Assembly (NCBI GenBank): GCA_018873245.2
Contig: JAEMBT020000006.1
Coordinates: 2,049,855-2,113,854 of the forward strand
DNA from: Archegozetes longisetosus
Taxonomy: Eukaryota > Arthropoda > Arachnida > Sarcoptiformes > Trhypochthoniidae
DNA: 64,000 nucleotides
Reading direction: 5' to 3'
Below the pieces are notes generated by a model. That model was not told the origin of the DNA. It was given only the letters and a program-made list of their open reading frames with translations, and made no database searches. The position numbers and the translations under genes are program-made. Positions 19,349 to 34,300 of the stretch are shown here, piece after piece. Positions within the stretch are counted from its first letter, which is position 1. Each line of letters opens with the position of its first letter.

Positions 19349-22300
19349 CTGCAAACACAAAAATAAGAAAAGGCTGTAATTGAGTATATGATGAAAAACA
19401 TCTAGGATCAAATCGAAAAGTATAAGTTTTCTACCATATATATTAAAGAAAATTAATTGAATTCTAGTGATGTAGTGCTAGAACTCATTTATCTGAAATC
19501 AAAATTGTTTGCAAGTGCGAAAAACATTATCTGCAATCATATTCTATCAGATGGCTATGGGTTTAAAGAAGTGGTTTGTCATGAGATTTGTATGCATTTA
19601 AAGTACTGTCGACTACACTTGCGATAACAATACTTCGATAGGTTAGGTGAGGTGTAATTGCATGTAGTGCTTAACCAACTTGAATATGAGTGCAATTGAC
19701 AACAAACTTTTCTTAAACTTATGTCTGCTTTTGTTCATTAGTTTAATTTTCTGACATTTATCTTATGTAACGAAAAGTATTCTGAGAGAAATTAATGGAT
19801 TATTACGAATTAGTCTCAAATGAGAGGTCATTATTGCCGGAAAGCTTTGAAAAGTTTCTCAATAGCCTTATGTCAGAAGTAGTGAGAAAATAAATTTCAC
19901 TTGATTTCACTTCTCTTTTCTCTACTCAAGGGATCCCCAGAATAGACCCGTATTTACGCCTCTTTGCTTTCATTAACTCTCTATATCTATTATTATTTGA
20001 GCCAAAATAATAGGACTGGAGATGTGCTGGACTTCTACCACTCCATAGAAAGGCTTTTGTTCTGTTTCTTTCTATTATAAATAGAAGAGAAAAACTTTGA
20101 CATCATTTTGGGGTTCATTACTTAATGGCAAAATTCTATGGATTTGTTTACAATCAAAGGACTGCTATCATCAAAGGCTCATTTTTCTAATTTCTTCGCG
20201 GAAATAGTTCTGCCATTTAAGATACTTAACTACAAGACACTGAAGACAGAAGCAATAAAGTAAGATAATTATCCTTTTACTAGGGATTTTTCGTTAGTAA
20301 AACATAGGCATTACATGTCCTAAAACTACTTTTAAACTTAATTTAATTTGGCTTTTAATCACAACTAATTCTCAGCCAATCAATTAAAAGTACAGATAAT
20401 TAACGGTTAGTAGTAATTCACTTAAAACGCATAAATAAGTGATTTGTTTGAAAGATATTTATTGTTCGGTAATTGTTTGGTGAAAAACTTGCTTTTGTTT
20501 TGTTTAAGAATTCAATTTAGAAGTTATAGAGGAAGCAGATTCGTGTTCTTAATGAAAAAAGCACGTAAAAACAAAGTTAAAGGATATTGTTGGACCAAAG
20601 TCAATATAAATACTAAACGAAAACCTTATTATCACCTTATTCAATGCGTTGTTGCCAGTTTGATAAAAATCAAACAAAGTATTAATTGAAATAAATGTAA
20701 AGTTCATAATGAGTATGAAATGAATATTTTGCTTTTTGATTAATTCTTAAGTAATTAGCGTTTAATAAAAGATAATAACCTAAATTTACAGTATTCAAAT
20801 TGCTTTATAAAGTCGAACATATTTGTCGACCAGTAAACTTTTTATCCATATGACATTCAAATGAAAACAATGCTTTTTATTTAAAGAACAAAATAAAAGC
20901 AAAACAATTTTATATAATAAGGGATAGAACTTTCGAAAAATTGATGTCAAATAATTGTCTGTCAAAATGTGTAAGCAAACAGAAATATTCAAAAAGCATA
21001 TGAAGTCATTTATTACTAATAACTCTCTCAGACTTTTCTACTTTTGCAGATCTGCAGAGCCTTCAAAGTTAGTCTTAGGCTTAGTTATTACATCTTATCC
21101 TAAAAACAGTGACATTTATTACAGATTTAATAAGACAAATAAGTCGAACGACTAAGAGTTAGAAACAAAAGCTATGATGACTTGAGCTCTTTCTACTCAC
21201 CAATATATATATATAAAAATGGCTAAACTTAATATAAAAAGCTTATATCGTTAGTATCCGCTAATATTTACTCCCAATTGAAGCATAACAGTTGAGCGAA
21301 ACATACTTAGGTCTAGAGCCCTATTTATTGGCAATTGCTTTTATCGGTGGGAAGCAGAAGGAGCCGTTCTTCTGCAACTCGAAAAATAGCCTCATTTACT
21401 CTACCGAAATAGTCTTATGTTTTGTTCGATTCTTACACATTATTTTATTTTTTCTATAAAAATTTTCAGTAGAGGACCCACGGAAGGTCAACAAACATAT
21501 GAAGTTTCTATTGATTTTTAAAAATTTGACTTCTATAGATTTTGAGCTTATCATAGTTGTAGAATATTTATAATCTATCATTTTCTTATAACACGCGTAT
21601 AAATTAATACTGATTACTAAAGATTTAGTTTGATCAAACCAGTATTTTACAGTAAGCAAATGTCATGAGCCACACTATATTACACTTAATCTAAAATATT
21701 TTCCAATCAAACGTTTAAAGTGATACCGTTTGAAATGATTTTTCATGTTTAAGAAGTGCATTCTATTCTTTAAGTCAATTTGTATATGAATAAAGGGCAA
21801 GATAGAGTTTGAATAAAGTGATAAAACTTATTATTTAAACATTAAAAGCTAATTAAATATCTAAGCGATGCTATTTATTCAAACTTCATACTGTTCTTGA
21901 TTTAAATATCTAAAGTTTTAAACGAGTTGATAGATATAAATTAAAGAATAGAATAGAATTTCATCAAATGACCGAAAATTAAAAATCAAACAACGCTTAG
22001 ATTTGAATACATCTAGATAGACTTGATGTAAAACAGTATGTGGTTCAAAATACCTTTGGTTTCGTGTGAACAAGTAATAAACGCTCAAAGTCTACAGAAT
22101 ATGATGCAGTTAAGACTTATTCTTAAGCTTGACAGTGTCGGAATAGTACCGAAACAGTAGCTTCAACAATAAGTGGTAACCAATTCATAACAGGAAATAA
22201 CGGGATTTCTTGTTTTAGTATTGCCTCACTTTACTCATCTCTATGTTCAAACTTAATTTGGACATAGCTGCACTTAGTAAGAACTAAGTTCATTTTTAAA

Positions 22301-25300
22301 AAGCAATTAAGCCCCAAGTCTTAAAATGTACATAAATACCAATTAGAAAAAGTTGAAAGTCAAATCAATTATTTGTTTCTACTAGAAAAACATTGTTTTT
22401 GAAAACTTAAATTTATTTTTACTTAAAAATGAATATAAATGTGATGTCGGAAAATAATACTTTGAAATCTAGCTTTAAAAATGATAAATATTGCCATTAA
22501 GGCTTAATCTTGTATAACAATGAAGAACACTATGGCCTTAACTATTTGAGAGAAGACTTGCTTTTAAGTCTATAACTAGTTTAAATTGTAATTTCAATTT
22601 TTTGACACTATAATTCTACAAATCTGCTTTTCTTATTAAACTTAAGGGTATTGTATTTATCTAAGAAATAACAAATACTTAGAAAATCAATCAATTGTCA
22701 TATTAATGATTTAGATGACATTTTTTTCTCAACAAATTCTAATTTTAATGTCAAATTTTGATAGCTTATCTGAAAATTTGTCACATTTAAGGAGAATGAG
22801 TGAGCATTAAAAAAGGGAAGACTATTTCAAATATTGATCGCAATTTCAAATTTGTGAATAGAGTCATAGAATAAAAGGGATAATTAGGATAAGCATCAGA
22901 TCTGTGCCGGAAGTTCAAAACAATTTAAAAGACTTTTGCTTTCAATTGTGGAAAGTTGAAACACTAAAGTTTTTAAGGATGAACAACAAAACAAACTGTT
23001 GTTTGTACTAGCAATCAAATGAAAGTTGACCAATTCCAAACGCATTCTATTCAATACTGACTATTGATTTGCTAATCTCTCTCACTAAAATCTAATTTGT
23101 TTGGAAAAATTTCTTAAGGTTCGTCAGCATAAAAATTGAAGTATTGGTTTAGAAAAAGTTTGAGCATTACAGTAATAGCGTATGAGCAAGATAAGAACGA
23201 TTGCAACTTGTAAAACTTGAGGAATAGATAGAAAGGCAAAATTATTCAAAGAACGTATTGAAGAATAAGAGTTGAAAAGCTATTTTTAGAAGAAAACAAA
23301 TTTACACTAGAATTGAAAGCAAAGTGTTGTTTTGAATCTTTACAATATAAAGAATTATGTTGTTATTACTTAAGTGTGAAAATAGATAAAAAGTTTTCTA
23401 CTCGAGAAAAAACTTCCTTTAAGTTATTTAGGAGAAAATGGTTGGAGCGATCATTTAAAATCAGATAATGGGATCGCTGGTACTATCATTGCCCTAAATC
23501 TAAGAACTTATATTCTTTTAAAGGACACTTTTTAAAGTGAGGGTACAATTGATTCTCAACTGAAAAGGCATTCGTTTCCATTTGCTAGAAATTGTTTGAC
23601 ATCACTGGCAATTGATTGACGCTCTAAGAAGAGTCATAACTTATGTAATCATCGCTTAAATTAGATGTACGGCATATCACAAAATTTAATTCTTTGGAGG
23701 AACCTTTCCATTTCGAGCTATAAATAAGAGTCAGTTAATCTTCACTTATGATAGCTTTGAAAATATTTTTTAACACCAAAACTTTGATAGGAATCGCAAA
23801 TCAATATCGACTTTACGAACAGAAGTCAAACGACTGGTCAATTTAATTAAATCTATGAAATAGCTATAGATCTGAAAAAGAAGAAAACTAAACAATTTTA
23901 TAAACTACACAACAATTTAGAATTTATTTTATTAAGCCAAGCGATAAACCGATGACAAATTAACAGACATTTGGCAGCAGAATAAGTGCTTTCACAACAA
24001 TTTAAGGCTTTAAGTGAAAAGTCTAGTAAATAATTGATTTATACCAGCATTCAGTCTATTTCTATTCCTAACACATTTTTGAAGCTAAATTAGAGCGTCT
24101 AAACAAACCTTAAACTCTTATAGTCGAGTTTGAGACTCATATCTCAAAACAAATTGATTGGTCTCTCAGTTGAGCAGTCAATTTTTTGACCTCATTTTCA
24201 AATAAATATCAATTAATTTAGCTTTCAATTAGTTGGCTTCTGTTTTGGAACACTTTTTTCTAATTTAATCTTTTATTAGTTCTAATCGATTGAAGTCTCA
24301 GCAATTAATTAACTTTCGCTTTTGTATAATTAAATGATTTCTCAGTTAAATTTTGTTCAAAAATTAAAAAGTTTTTCTTCAAAACAAAATGTTCTATAGA
24401 TTTTGATTAAAAATGGTTCGTAAAACATAAATCCATTTGTCCTCAAAAGTTATTGAAATGAAAATTCTTATAAGAGTATTGTTTTTCTTCTACAATGCTT
24501 AATATATTCTTCAAATAAATTTGTGTTTGCACAATTCGCTATCTAAGGAGCAACTTTACTTTTCTTATTTGATAAATTTCTAATCTTTATTCAGTGAAAA
24601 AGTTTTATTCAGTCGTAAAGCAGGATATCAATACTTTCCTATTGTGTGACGTCTTTCAATAATATCTGGCGTCCGCCTAAGATGTTTTTGCTCCTGGTTT
24701 CAAACTTATGTTTTATTGATATAACGAATTTTGAATATGAATTTCGAAACGATAAAACAATAGCTCTTTTCATACTTATATTTGATTTTACCACAGTTTT
24801 TCTTATCTCTCATTCAATCGAAGTGCTCTTCAAATACTTTTTGGTAAACCATATCACCCAAGAACATTAGACATGACACGTGCGAGTTATTGGTCTGCAA
24901 TTAAGTCATTGTCATTGATCTACTTCTCTATTCTTGGATTTTTGTACTCATATTCTGGAAATGTGTCATAGACACTGTCTAAGAAAACAAAAAAGCCAAT
25001 CGATAGAAGCTCAATGACAATAAACAAAGTCCTAGTTCTCAACACGAGAATATACTTATACCCGTACAGGAATGCTTCAGAATAATTGCAAAGTTTTGTT
25101 ATTAACATTTTAGCTTACATTTTGTGCATTCAATTCTAGGTTATTGAGTTATTCGAGTCGCGTATACTTTATTTTATGGGTTAAAAATGTCTTCTATTTT
25201 TATTCCTCTAAATAAAAGATTAAATACTTTGAAATCAACTTTCATATTGATTTCTATGAGAGACAGATATTGTCGAATATTTATTAGAGACAGATTTTGT

Positions 25301-28300
25301 GCTCCAATTTTGAACTCAGTTCAATGGTTAATGTCTGGATGCCTTAAGTGCCACAAATATCTTAAGAAAAATATATTCGATTAGTGATTTTCATCAACTT
25401 ATTTGTTAATTGATTTCTATTTTTGAAGTGAAGAGATAAATCCGAAAATAGAAAGGGTACTATATTTGCAGTAAATTTTCGAGTCATTAATAGAAAACTT
25501 TTAGAGATAACACTTGACGATCTCTCGGAAACAGATAACAGACTAAGAAATGATTGCGACAAACTTGAAATGTCAGAGTTTGAGAAAGCAAAAATAAGAA
25601 GAGGAATCGAAAAGTAGAAAACGAATCCACAGGAATAAACAGTATCATTATTACTAGCGGTCGATCAACACTTATGCCGCAGCCCGGTTTACATTGCTCG
25701 CATTGAACCCGATGTTAGTTCCTAGCACTTCGCAGACCACTAGTGGCTCAAAAGAGTCAATTTAAGATGCTATATCTATTATGGTATTGATATTTCAAAA
25801 ATTGAATGATCAATTGCCAGAACCTAAATGAGGATATATTTGTAGATGTAGCAAAAAAGAGGACTAAAGTGATGCATATACTTTTTCAAAGTAAGTGATT
25901 TACTGTTAGATTTCCTCTTTCCTCAATATTTTTGTTTTTTAGATACTCCCGTTCTTATTCATATATATGACTATGAAGTTCTGTTTTCTGAAAGTGAACG
26001 TTTTATTCGGTTACTTAAATACTTGTAGCCATTGTCAATGTCAGCTAATACTGTTTACGACCAGTGAGTAAACTTAATCTAATTTTCGCTTTTCAACAAT
26101 AAACTTTAGATGAATACTTAGAGAAAGGGTATAACACTATCAGACAAATTAGAGGCACACGTAGTAAATAATTTGTTTCTCAACGAAATTCAAGTCTCTC
26201 AAAGACAAGTTGCGTATAGAGGAATGAAAACAAATTGCACACACTATGCTACAAACTCTTTTCTTTCAGAACTGGATAATGAGCTTTTATGTAGAGGTTT
26301 AACAAAAAACATATTCACTTAGATTTCAAGTCCGAACTGCTTTTTTCTTAAAGAGTTTGTTCAGATTAATCTAATGACTGAATTCTCTCCTAAAATAGAC
26401 TTTAAAATAAGGCAGAGATAAGTCATTCAGAAATTTGCTGATGGTTTAAAAGGATTTTCTCTTGAAAAATACAAAGAACCAAAGCTTTGAAAATATATAA
26501 TCAATCATAAGGAGTGAAAGATTCATAAATGATCCACAATTGTATGCTCTAGTGATTTGTAAAGTCATGTTTCAGTTGGAAAATAAATGTTTGTATTCGA
26601 AAGAGAAAGCGCTCAATCAAAACATAGGGCAATGAAATATTTGAAATATTTCACGAATAAATTTTTTAGGGCAAGATATTTTTGGAAAATAAAATGAATT
26701 TGATTTCGAGAATAATATTTTTTATCATAGCTTTTCAGAATTTCTTTTATAAGTCTGCTTAAGGTGTTGACCAAAATTGAGTCTGAAATAAGTAAAAATC
26801 AATAGTCTTTGTGACACACGCTATAAATAAAACCATAAGTTAGAAGATTTGAAATTGAAATTTTTGATAAATGAATTGCGAGATCATTTAGTTTTATTTG
26901 AAAAAATAATCTTTAATTTTGACATAAGTTAGCATAACTTATAGAATATGGTAAATTCACTTTCATCTTATGAGTGAAAATCCACTTAAACATCTTAAAG
27001 CGAAGCTTTCCAACGTGTTATGTAATTTTCCTTTAATTTCACAAACAATTTTCACATTAGACTCAAGAGAACTCTTAAATTAACTCTTTAATGAACTATA
27101 AGATATAATGCATAGATAATGGAATGCATGGAGAAAGATAAATTTTCAGTTTTATGGTCAAGAGGTAATTAACAGATTTGGAAACTACTAGTGATCCAAG
27201 TACGAAAACAACTTTCAAAATATGATTGCTAAGTGCATTTATAGCTAAATTTTCTTTATAGTTAGACTACCCTTTTAGGAAAATAATTGAATTTGTTATA
27301 TACTCGATGATTTTAAAATGATGCATAGCTACGAGAAATGATGCGTTCAAATTCAAACATTTCTATGTTGCCATAATGATTCATACGATAGTAGATTCAA
27401 TTCCTAATCATTTCAGCCATAAAAGGGAGTTAAATTAAAATTGAAGCTGAAATCGTTGTGCATAAAATAAAAGATGACATGACAACACTGCTTTCCCCTA
27501 ACTGTACATCGTTTTAATATCCCCACTTTACCAGCCACAAAGTAAATACTTTTCACGAAAATTCGTTATAAAATTCATAAACGTTTGAATTTTTGTGATA
27601 AGTTTTATGTCAAGTGTATAGTAAAAGTAAATTTCCAGTTTTATGGTGAAGAAGTAATAGATAATCTTAAAAAAATGTGACCAATTACCGTAATCAATTT
27701 TAAAATATCATTAGCAAAATGTATTAAAAATCTTTACAGTTTAGATTCTTCGAAGTTTTCCACTCGGATCTATATAGCTACAAAGACTGTAAAAATATAT
27801 TTAGGTTTCACTGCCGCCTCAATCGATTGTTTAAATGAGCAATATTTCAGTTGTAGTGTGTCCTTCAAATAAGGTCAATTAATTATGAGTTATAATTGAT
27901 TCAAAACCAGAAATCGGTTTTTGAATCTTTGACATTAAAATATCGGAAAATATTTATTACTTTTCTAAAGTTAATTGCATTGCAAAATCATTTCAATTTA
28001 AGTTAATGTCTCAAAAGATTGCAATTCCATGGCATGAGCCTTCCTTATTATTCAAAAGAAAATTACATTAAAAAGTCAGTCAAGAGGTCTCGTGCGCACG
28101 ACATTGATTTTTATGAGGAAAGTTTTATTCTTAGATCCTTTATGGCCTTAAATGACTTTATTCCTCCAAAGATCACATCTATCAAGTTGGTGATGACGCT
28201 ATTGTTCAGTTGATAATGCATTTAACTTCGTAACTAAACTACCCAGACAAAGACATAACTTCTGTAAGTCAGACAAAATTTTTTAAATTACTTAATTCGC

Positions 28301-31300
28301 ATTTCAAGCGTATGAGGAAAAACACGTAGGATGTATTTTTTTCTGATATTTCTCAAAGTGTTGAAAGCGCTGGACTTGTTACTGACTTTGTAAACTTACA
28401 ATTATAATGAGAAATATTTTGATGACATTCTTCGCTCGGATGATTTAGATATTTTACTACATTAGTTCAATTGATAAGAATTGACATATATTAAAAATAG
28501 TGGCTGAGATTCTGAAGATATTAAAAAACTTAAGCTAAATTTTGTGGAATCTTGATATAATATGTGGCGTAAAAGAAACGAGTTATTAGGCTTATACCTA
28601 TTAAATTAATTGAGCATTAATGAATACAGCATTCAACTAGAAGTCAGACACTAGATGACTAGATAAAAATACCCATTAGTGGTAGGGTTCAAAGGTTTTC
28701 TCGTTATGAGATAGACTAGGATTTCCAAATATGCTGAAAAAATGTATCAAAAAAACTTTTCTCTAACGTGACTAAAAATTTCTCGAGGCTTGAAAATCAA
28801 GCTAATTAGCAATAGAACAGCCTTAGATAGTTTTCTACTATATTAAGCCCTTTCCCTAATTTGAGTTCTGCTTGCAAACACACTGCCAAAGAGTAAATGA
28901 TTTTTTCTGATTTTAAGCGTTTTTAGTTATCCTATTATATTCAGTGAACAATATATATAATACTAGTCCAGTAAGATCTTTATTTGCGTAAATGGTCTGA
29001 AATTCATAACTAGAAATACGGAAGAGATGTGAAAATATTATGATTATAAACATGTCAGAATAAGTACATATTGACATAAATTAACGATAAGAGTCTTAAG
29101 AAGATGAAAGAGAAAATTTAACATTAATAAGAATGTTAATAAATAATACTCTAATGGATGAATAGGGATGAGAAAAGGCTAAACAAATAGTAACTATAAA
29201 TGCAAAGTGTTTTCAAACAATATTTGACTAATGGTATTGAATAACAAGTTAAACAAGTGCTATTTCTTAGAAAAAAGATGTTGTCATTTCATTTATTACG
29301 TAATCTTCTCTAGAGTTATATCAATAATAGAGAAGTTGATCATTAGAAATGAAATGTTTATTTATGTATGCGATTTCCTTTCATCCTTTAGAGTTAATTA
29401 CCAAACACTTTGAGGAGATTTAGTTTAAACCCTTTTAAACTTTTTTTTGCTATTTTTGATTTTTGGAAAAATAAGTTGTTTACTTAACTTCTGTATAAAA
29501 ACACACGAGGATCTGTCGATACCAATAGAAAGAGCAGAAAATCTTTCAAATTTCAGGGCTTCAAGTTTCTAATGGATATGGTTTGGCAAGTGTCACATAT
29601 TCTCTATATATCTTCGTGTACTATTCCGTAAAATCCAAATAAAAACAAGAATTTGTGTAACACTTTTACTGGAAACATATGTGTACAATACTCTGAAAGA
29701 AATCAATCGATTCAGGATTTCAGGTGCAAGTTAAAATATTTTCAATCAGATTATGTTAAGATCTTCGGCATAAAAGAAGGACAACAATAATAGAAAATTT
29801 TACTTTAAATAAACAAGGTTTTCAGCGTAAGAATTGTTTTATGTAATACTCTTTTCACTTTGTATACTTGTCGGTAAAGCAAACTTTACGACATTAGTGC
29901 AAATATTGCACACTATTCGCAAAAAGATTTATTCCTTTTGTCATTTGAATGAGTTAAGTAAATGTCTGTCCCATATCACGACAAGATGATAAATAAATGC
30001 CTAATGTATTAGAAAAAAAAAAAATGGTTTGCATCATTTCCATTGTTTTAGATTCAATGCATAATATATGCAATTCCGAAAAATTGAGTATAGAATTTGT
30101 TTGAAAAAACAGATTTCTCTCCCTATTCGACTAATGCACAAAACTATTACCTCATACAAACGCGAATCATAATAATAAAAGTTATGCAAACAATAAGATT
30201 AATGAAAAATACAGTATTGGAGTAGCTATTCGTAAACATGTATTTTTCTGGAAAAATCTGAATGTCAACTAAAGTATTAGCAGAAAATTGTGAGCTTCAG
30301 TACCAGTAATGGAAAATCAATGCTTTTTGCACTAGTTTTACACATAATATTCTCATATTACAAATATTTACTATTTATATCTTATAAAACTATTTATCAA
30401 AACTCTATGAAGGCTTAATGGACTGAAATTAAGTGACAAGTAAGGCAAAATAAGATATGTTGCATTGTATCATTTGTTTATAAGATTGTCAGATAAGAAT
30501 ATTTGCAGGAAAGTATCATTTGGGGAGAAATTAAGTTTAGACTCAACTATATCGTAACAACACCAATTGAGAGTCTATGTCTTCAAGTAAAATAGTTGTA
30601 ACAGGTGTAAGTAACTTATTTACTTCTGATGTTTCATTCGTCACTAGGGCTCCCATCCTTCTTCTCGTGTGGAGGACAATCATTTATTGTACCTTCTTGT
30701 CCTCCAAAGGGTTCGGAAAAGACAACGTCATGTCGTCTTTAAAAATAAATCAGCACAATTGTGTCAAATTTTCGTTTTATAGTTGAATTATTGGGTCCTT
30801 TCTAAGTTTTAAGAAAATTTGATAGAAGTGTGTTATCAATCGAATTTTAGTCTCTTGTGCACAGATTTTTCTAAGTTCATTGAAAATCACAACAAAATTT
30901 TCAAAGCAGCCAAGTCTGTTGAAGAATACGTGCTTAAAATAAATAGAAATTAGAATTAAATTATGTTGTGTTTTGTTTTTCTCTCAGATGTCTGTAGTTC
31001 TCTCTTTAAGCTTTAATGAGGTGGCACACCTATTCCTCACACTTCAGAAGTAGTTTGGATGCTAAGCCTTAATATAATCAATATCCGATAAGTTTGATTT
31101 TGTCATAATCTATTAGTTCTACAATTCAAACAAGAATCAAGTATTTTATTAGTTATTTTCGTTTGTTATGCAAATCCCATGTTTGATTGGATTCTGGGAT
31201 TATTTTTGTTCAGTCAATTGAATAGATTATGAAGACTTTGGTATAAATATGATTTATCGCCTTTTTCGCGAGATTCTTATTACAAAGAATTCCGTAAACA

Positions 31301-34300
31301 GATTTTTTTCTTTAGAAAATTTTTTACTTGTATTTTGAAACAAACCATTAAGCCGTGAAGAGGATTGAAGATTTCATCAAAGTTTAGGTTAAAAAGAATT
31401 TTTTAGAAACTAAACCAAAAAATTAAAATTTGAAAATCCAATTTATTTTGTTAACTGAAATAAAGTAACGTCAAACTGATATGACTCTGAAAGCTTAATA
31501 AAATATTCTGTTGCAGAATTAGAGAAATAAGATACGTCTAAAGTTTCGCTTATTGTTCAATATCTAATTAGCATAGTCAGGAGAGTGTAAGATTTTTTAT
31601 AACTTATGATACATACCCTATACCTTTATTATTGGTTAGAAGAAATTACTATATAATTAATCAAATGTCTATCTTTATTAGTAGGATAAAGACGGAGGTA
31701 TATCTGATAACTTATAAAGAAATCTTACATTTTCCTATGTTAATTAACATCAATTTTTGACATTTACAAAAAGGCTCTCTAGGCTGATATCGCTGTTATT
31801 TGACGTCATTTTCTGATTCAAATCACGAGATAAGCCAATTTTGATTAAATGAGAAGATTTCTGATTTTATTCTAGTTTCTTAGACAAACTAATGAGGCTT
31901 CAAATTTCATATTAATATAAGATTTGTGCTTTATAATATGAAAACTTTCCTTTAATTAGTAGTTCATCTGTTCTTATAATAGATGTATTACTTACACGCG
32001 TGTAGATGATAAGTAAACGGATTAGAAGTAAATGGATAAATCCTTAAGAGTTGACTGATTTATTCTTCATTAATATCAAAATCAAAATATGATAGAATTA
32101 ATCTTGGATCTTTTTCTGTAGTATACTCGATGACATAAATCTACGCAAAGTCTAACTTTTGAGATCAATATTTTTTGTTTACAAGAAATTCATTTGGAGA
32201 ATATATCACCATTGTTTATTGGCGATTGCATTAGAGAAGATATTGAATCAAACTAAGCTGAACTTTAATGCTATAAAATGCCAATTTGCAATTTCTTAAA
32301 TGCTCTTTTGTCAAGTTTACAAATTTAAGAACGCATAAGAGCTTTAAGTTTTGGACATCAGGATTAGGATAGCATAAAAATGACATATTTAACCCTTAAA
32401 AACTTGAGAGAGCTTTTACTGTAAATGCATTTATTATTAAAGCATTTATTGAACACAAATAACTAGTCGCCTGGTGTAGTGCAATTTGTTTAATAGCTAT
32501 GCTCCTCAACTGAAAGCGCATTACATTCTAGTTGAAAGGGTTGGAAAAAGTGTCTCTTTGCATGTATTGACGTTATTTTCAGATTAAATGATTCTCGCCC
32601 TAATTGTGACCAAAACAACTATAATTACGTCATGAATCACGCATGAAATTGTGTGTCCTGTGCACTTTTGCGACATTTGAGCTCACTTAACACAAGACAT
32701 GAATTGCTTCACACATGAGTCTCTATAATATTATTATCTAAAATGTGATGCCATTTCTATGAACTGTCGCTAGAACTTTTCACAATCAAATCTGAAGGTA
32801 TTATACGATTGGTCTTATATGTAATCATTATCCCACATAATGCTTATGTTTACAGCTGCTCTAATTCTGGTCATAAAACTGAAAGCAAAACTAATAGACT
32901 TTTTAGGCAGACACTGATAGAAATCATTTATTTTCAGCTCACTTTATCATGATTTTAATGATGATTTACAAATATAAGTTTCAATATTGAGCCTCATATT
33001 GAACAAGATTGAAAATGAATACCTCTTGAAAACTTTGTGAATTCGTATCACTATAATCGATATATTTCGGGATAGAAATAAAATCATAAGAGTCGTAAAA
33101 GCTATAAAATGCTTTGATATTTTTAGTCTTCACGTTATTTAATGCAAGTTGAAATTGAGTGCAAGCATTCATTAGGTACGATCTGAAAAACTTCTCGAAA
33201 TACTTAATTTTAATTGAAAAACATTTTACTTTTGCTGATTGAAAAAATCATGCCTTAAGTGTATCTTTATGTTCATTTGCCTCTAGGAACTGATAGTATC
33301 AATGGGAATAATGTGGTGAGTGATGATTGAGGCAAAAAACAAGAACAATACTCATTAGGCATTAATTATTGCGATAATGTTTAGGCACTCTGATAAAAAC
33401 AAGTGAAACATCACAACTGTGTAGATAGAGGCAAACTTTTTTCGTTCGCCAACTCTTTTGTGTAGAAAACTATTAAAATTTTTTGGGTCATTTGTTTAAA
33501 CGACTTTACAGTTGAAAAAATAATAGCATATAATGAGACTTAAGAGACCTTCAACACATTTCTTTGATCATTGAATTTTATGCAAAGATATGGTATTGAA
33601 TGATAGGCGAGGGCTATATTCGTGCAGTTTTCTAGAACCTAACAACCACTTGGAGAGTGAGCCCCCCAAAGGTCCCGCAGATCACAGGCTCGGGAACCAC
33701 TAGTACAAAAAGGATGAGCTGACAAGTCATTAATTACTGTCAACTGACGTTACTTCAAATAGAAACTACCATTAGTTCGCTTTCGCAAACTTGTAATTAT
33801 AATAGGATGAGGCAGTTCTGCAGTTGTTTTGTTCCGTTAGTTTCATGTAATTTATTCAAAAGGAAGACTGAAAGAGGTCGCGAAAAATAATAAGATTTAT
33901 TTTCCGATCCTTCAGAAAAATACGATCAAAGTCTAGCTTTAAGTGAGTATTCAATAAATTAGCAGTAATTATGTTGATATACATAATGAGATGCAATAAA
34001 ACAGGTTCATAGACATTGTTTTAAGTAATGGTTATTACAGTTTTCGGTTAAAAGTTAGCTTTATTATACTAGTGGTGTTTCAGTTTGTATTAGTTTAATG
34101 AAAAAGTTGGTGATTATGTGTAATTAAGCATTTAATTAGATATTAGCTTCTGTATATATATCGATATGCATTAATGACGTCCAATTAAATCCTATTGTAT
34201 AATGAATTTTAGGTATAAAAGTTTAATGAATATAAATAGCCAACTCATGCTCGGATTAGATGTAAAAATAACTTTAAAACTTCAAATACAAGGACAGATA

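Noticed and set aside
20444-20689. 81-codon open frame, basic and hydrophobic
   Set aside because: It lies within the receptor intron with no motif, no splice partner and no distinctive composition.
24646-25562. Cluster of short open frames on both strands
   Set aside because: All are hydrophobic translations of T-rich DNA. None shows a signal peptide, domain or consistent neighbouring exon.
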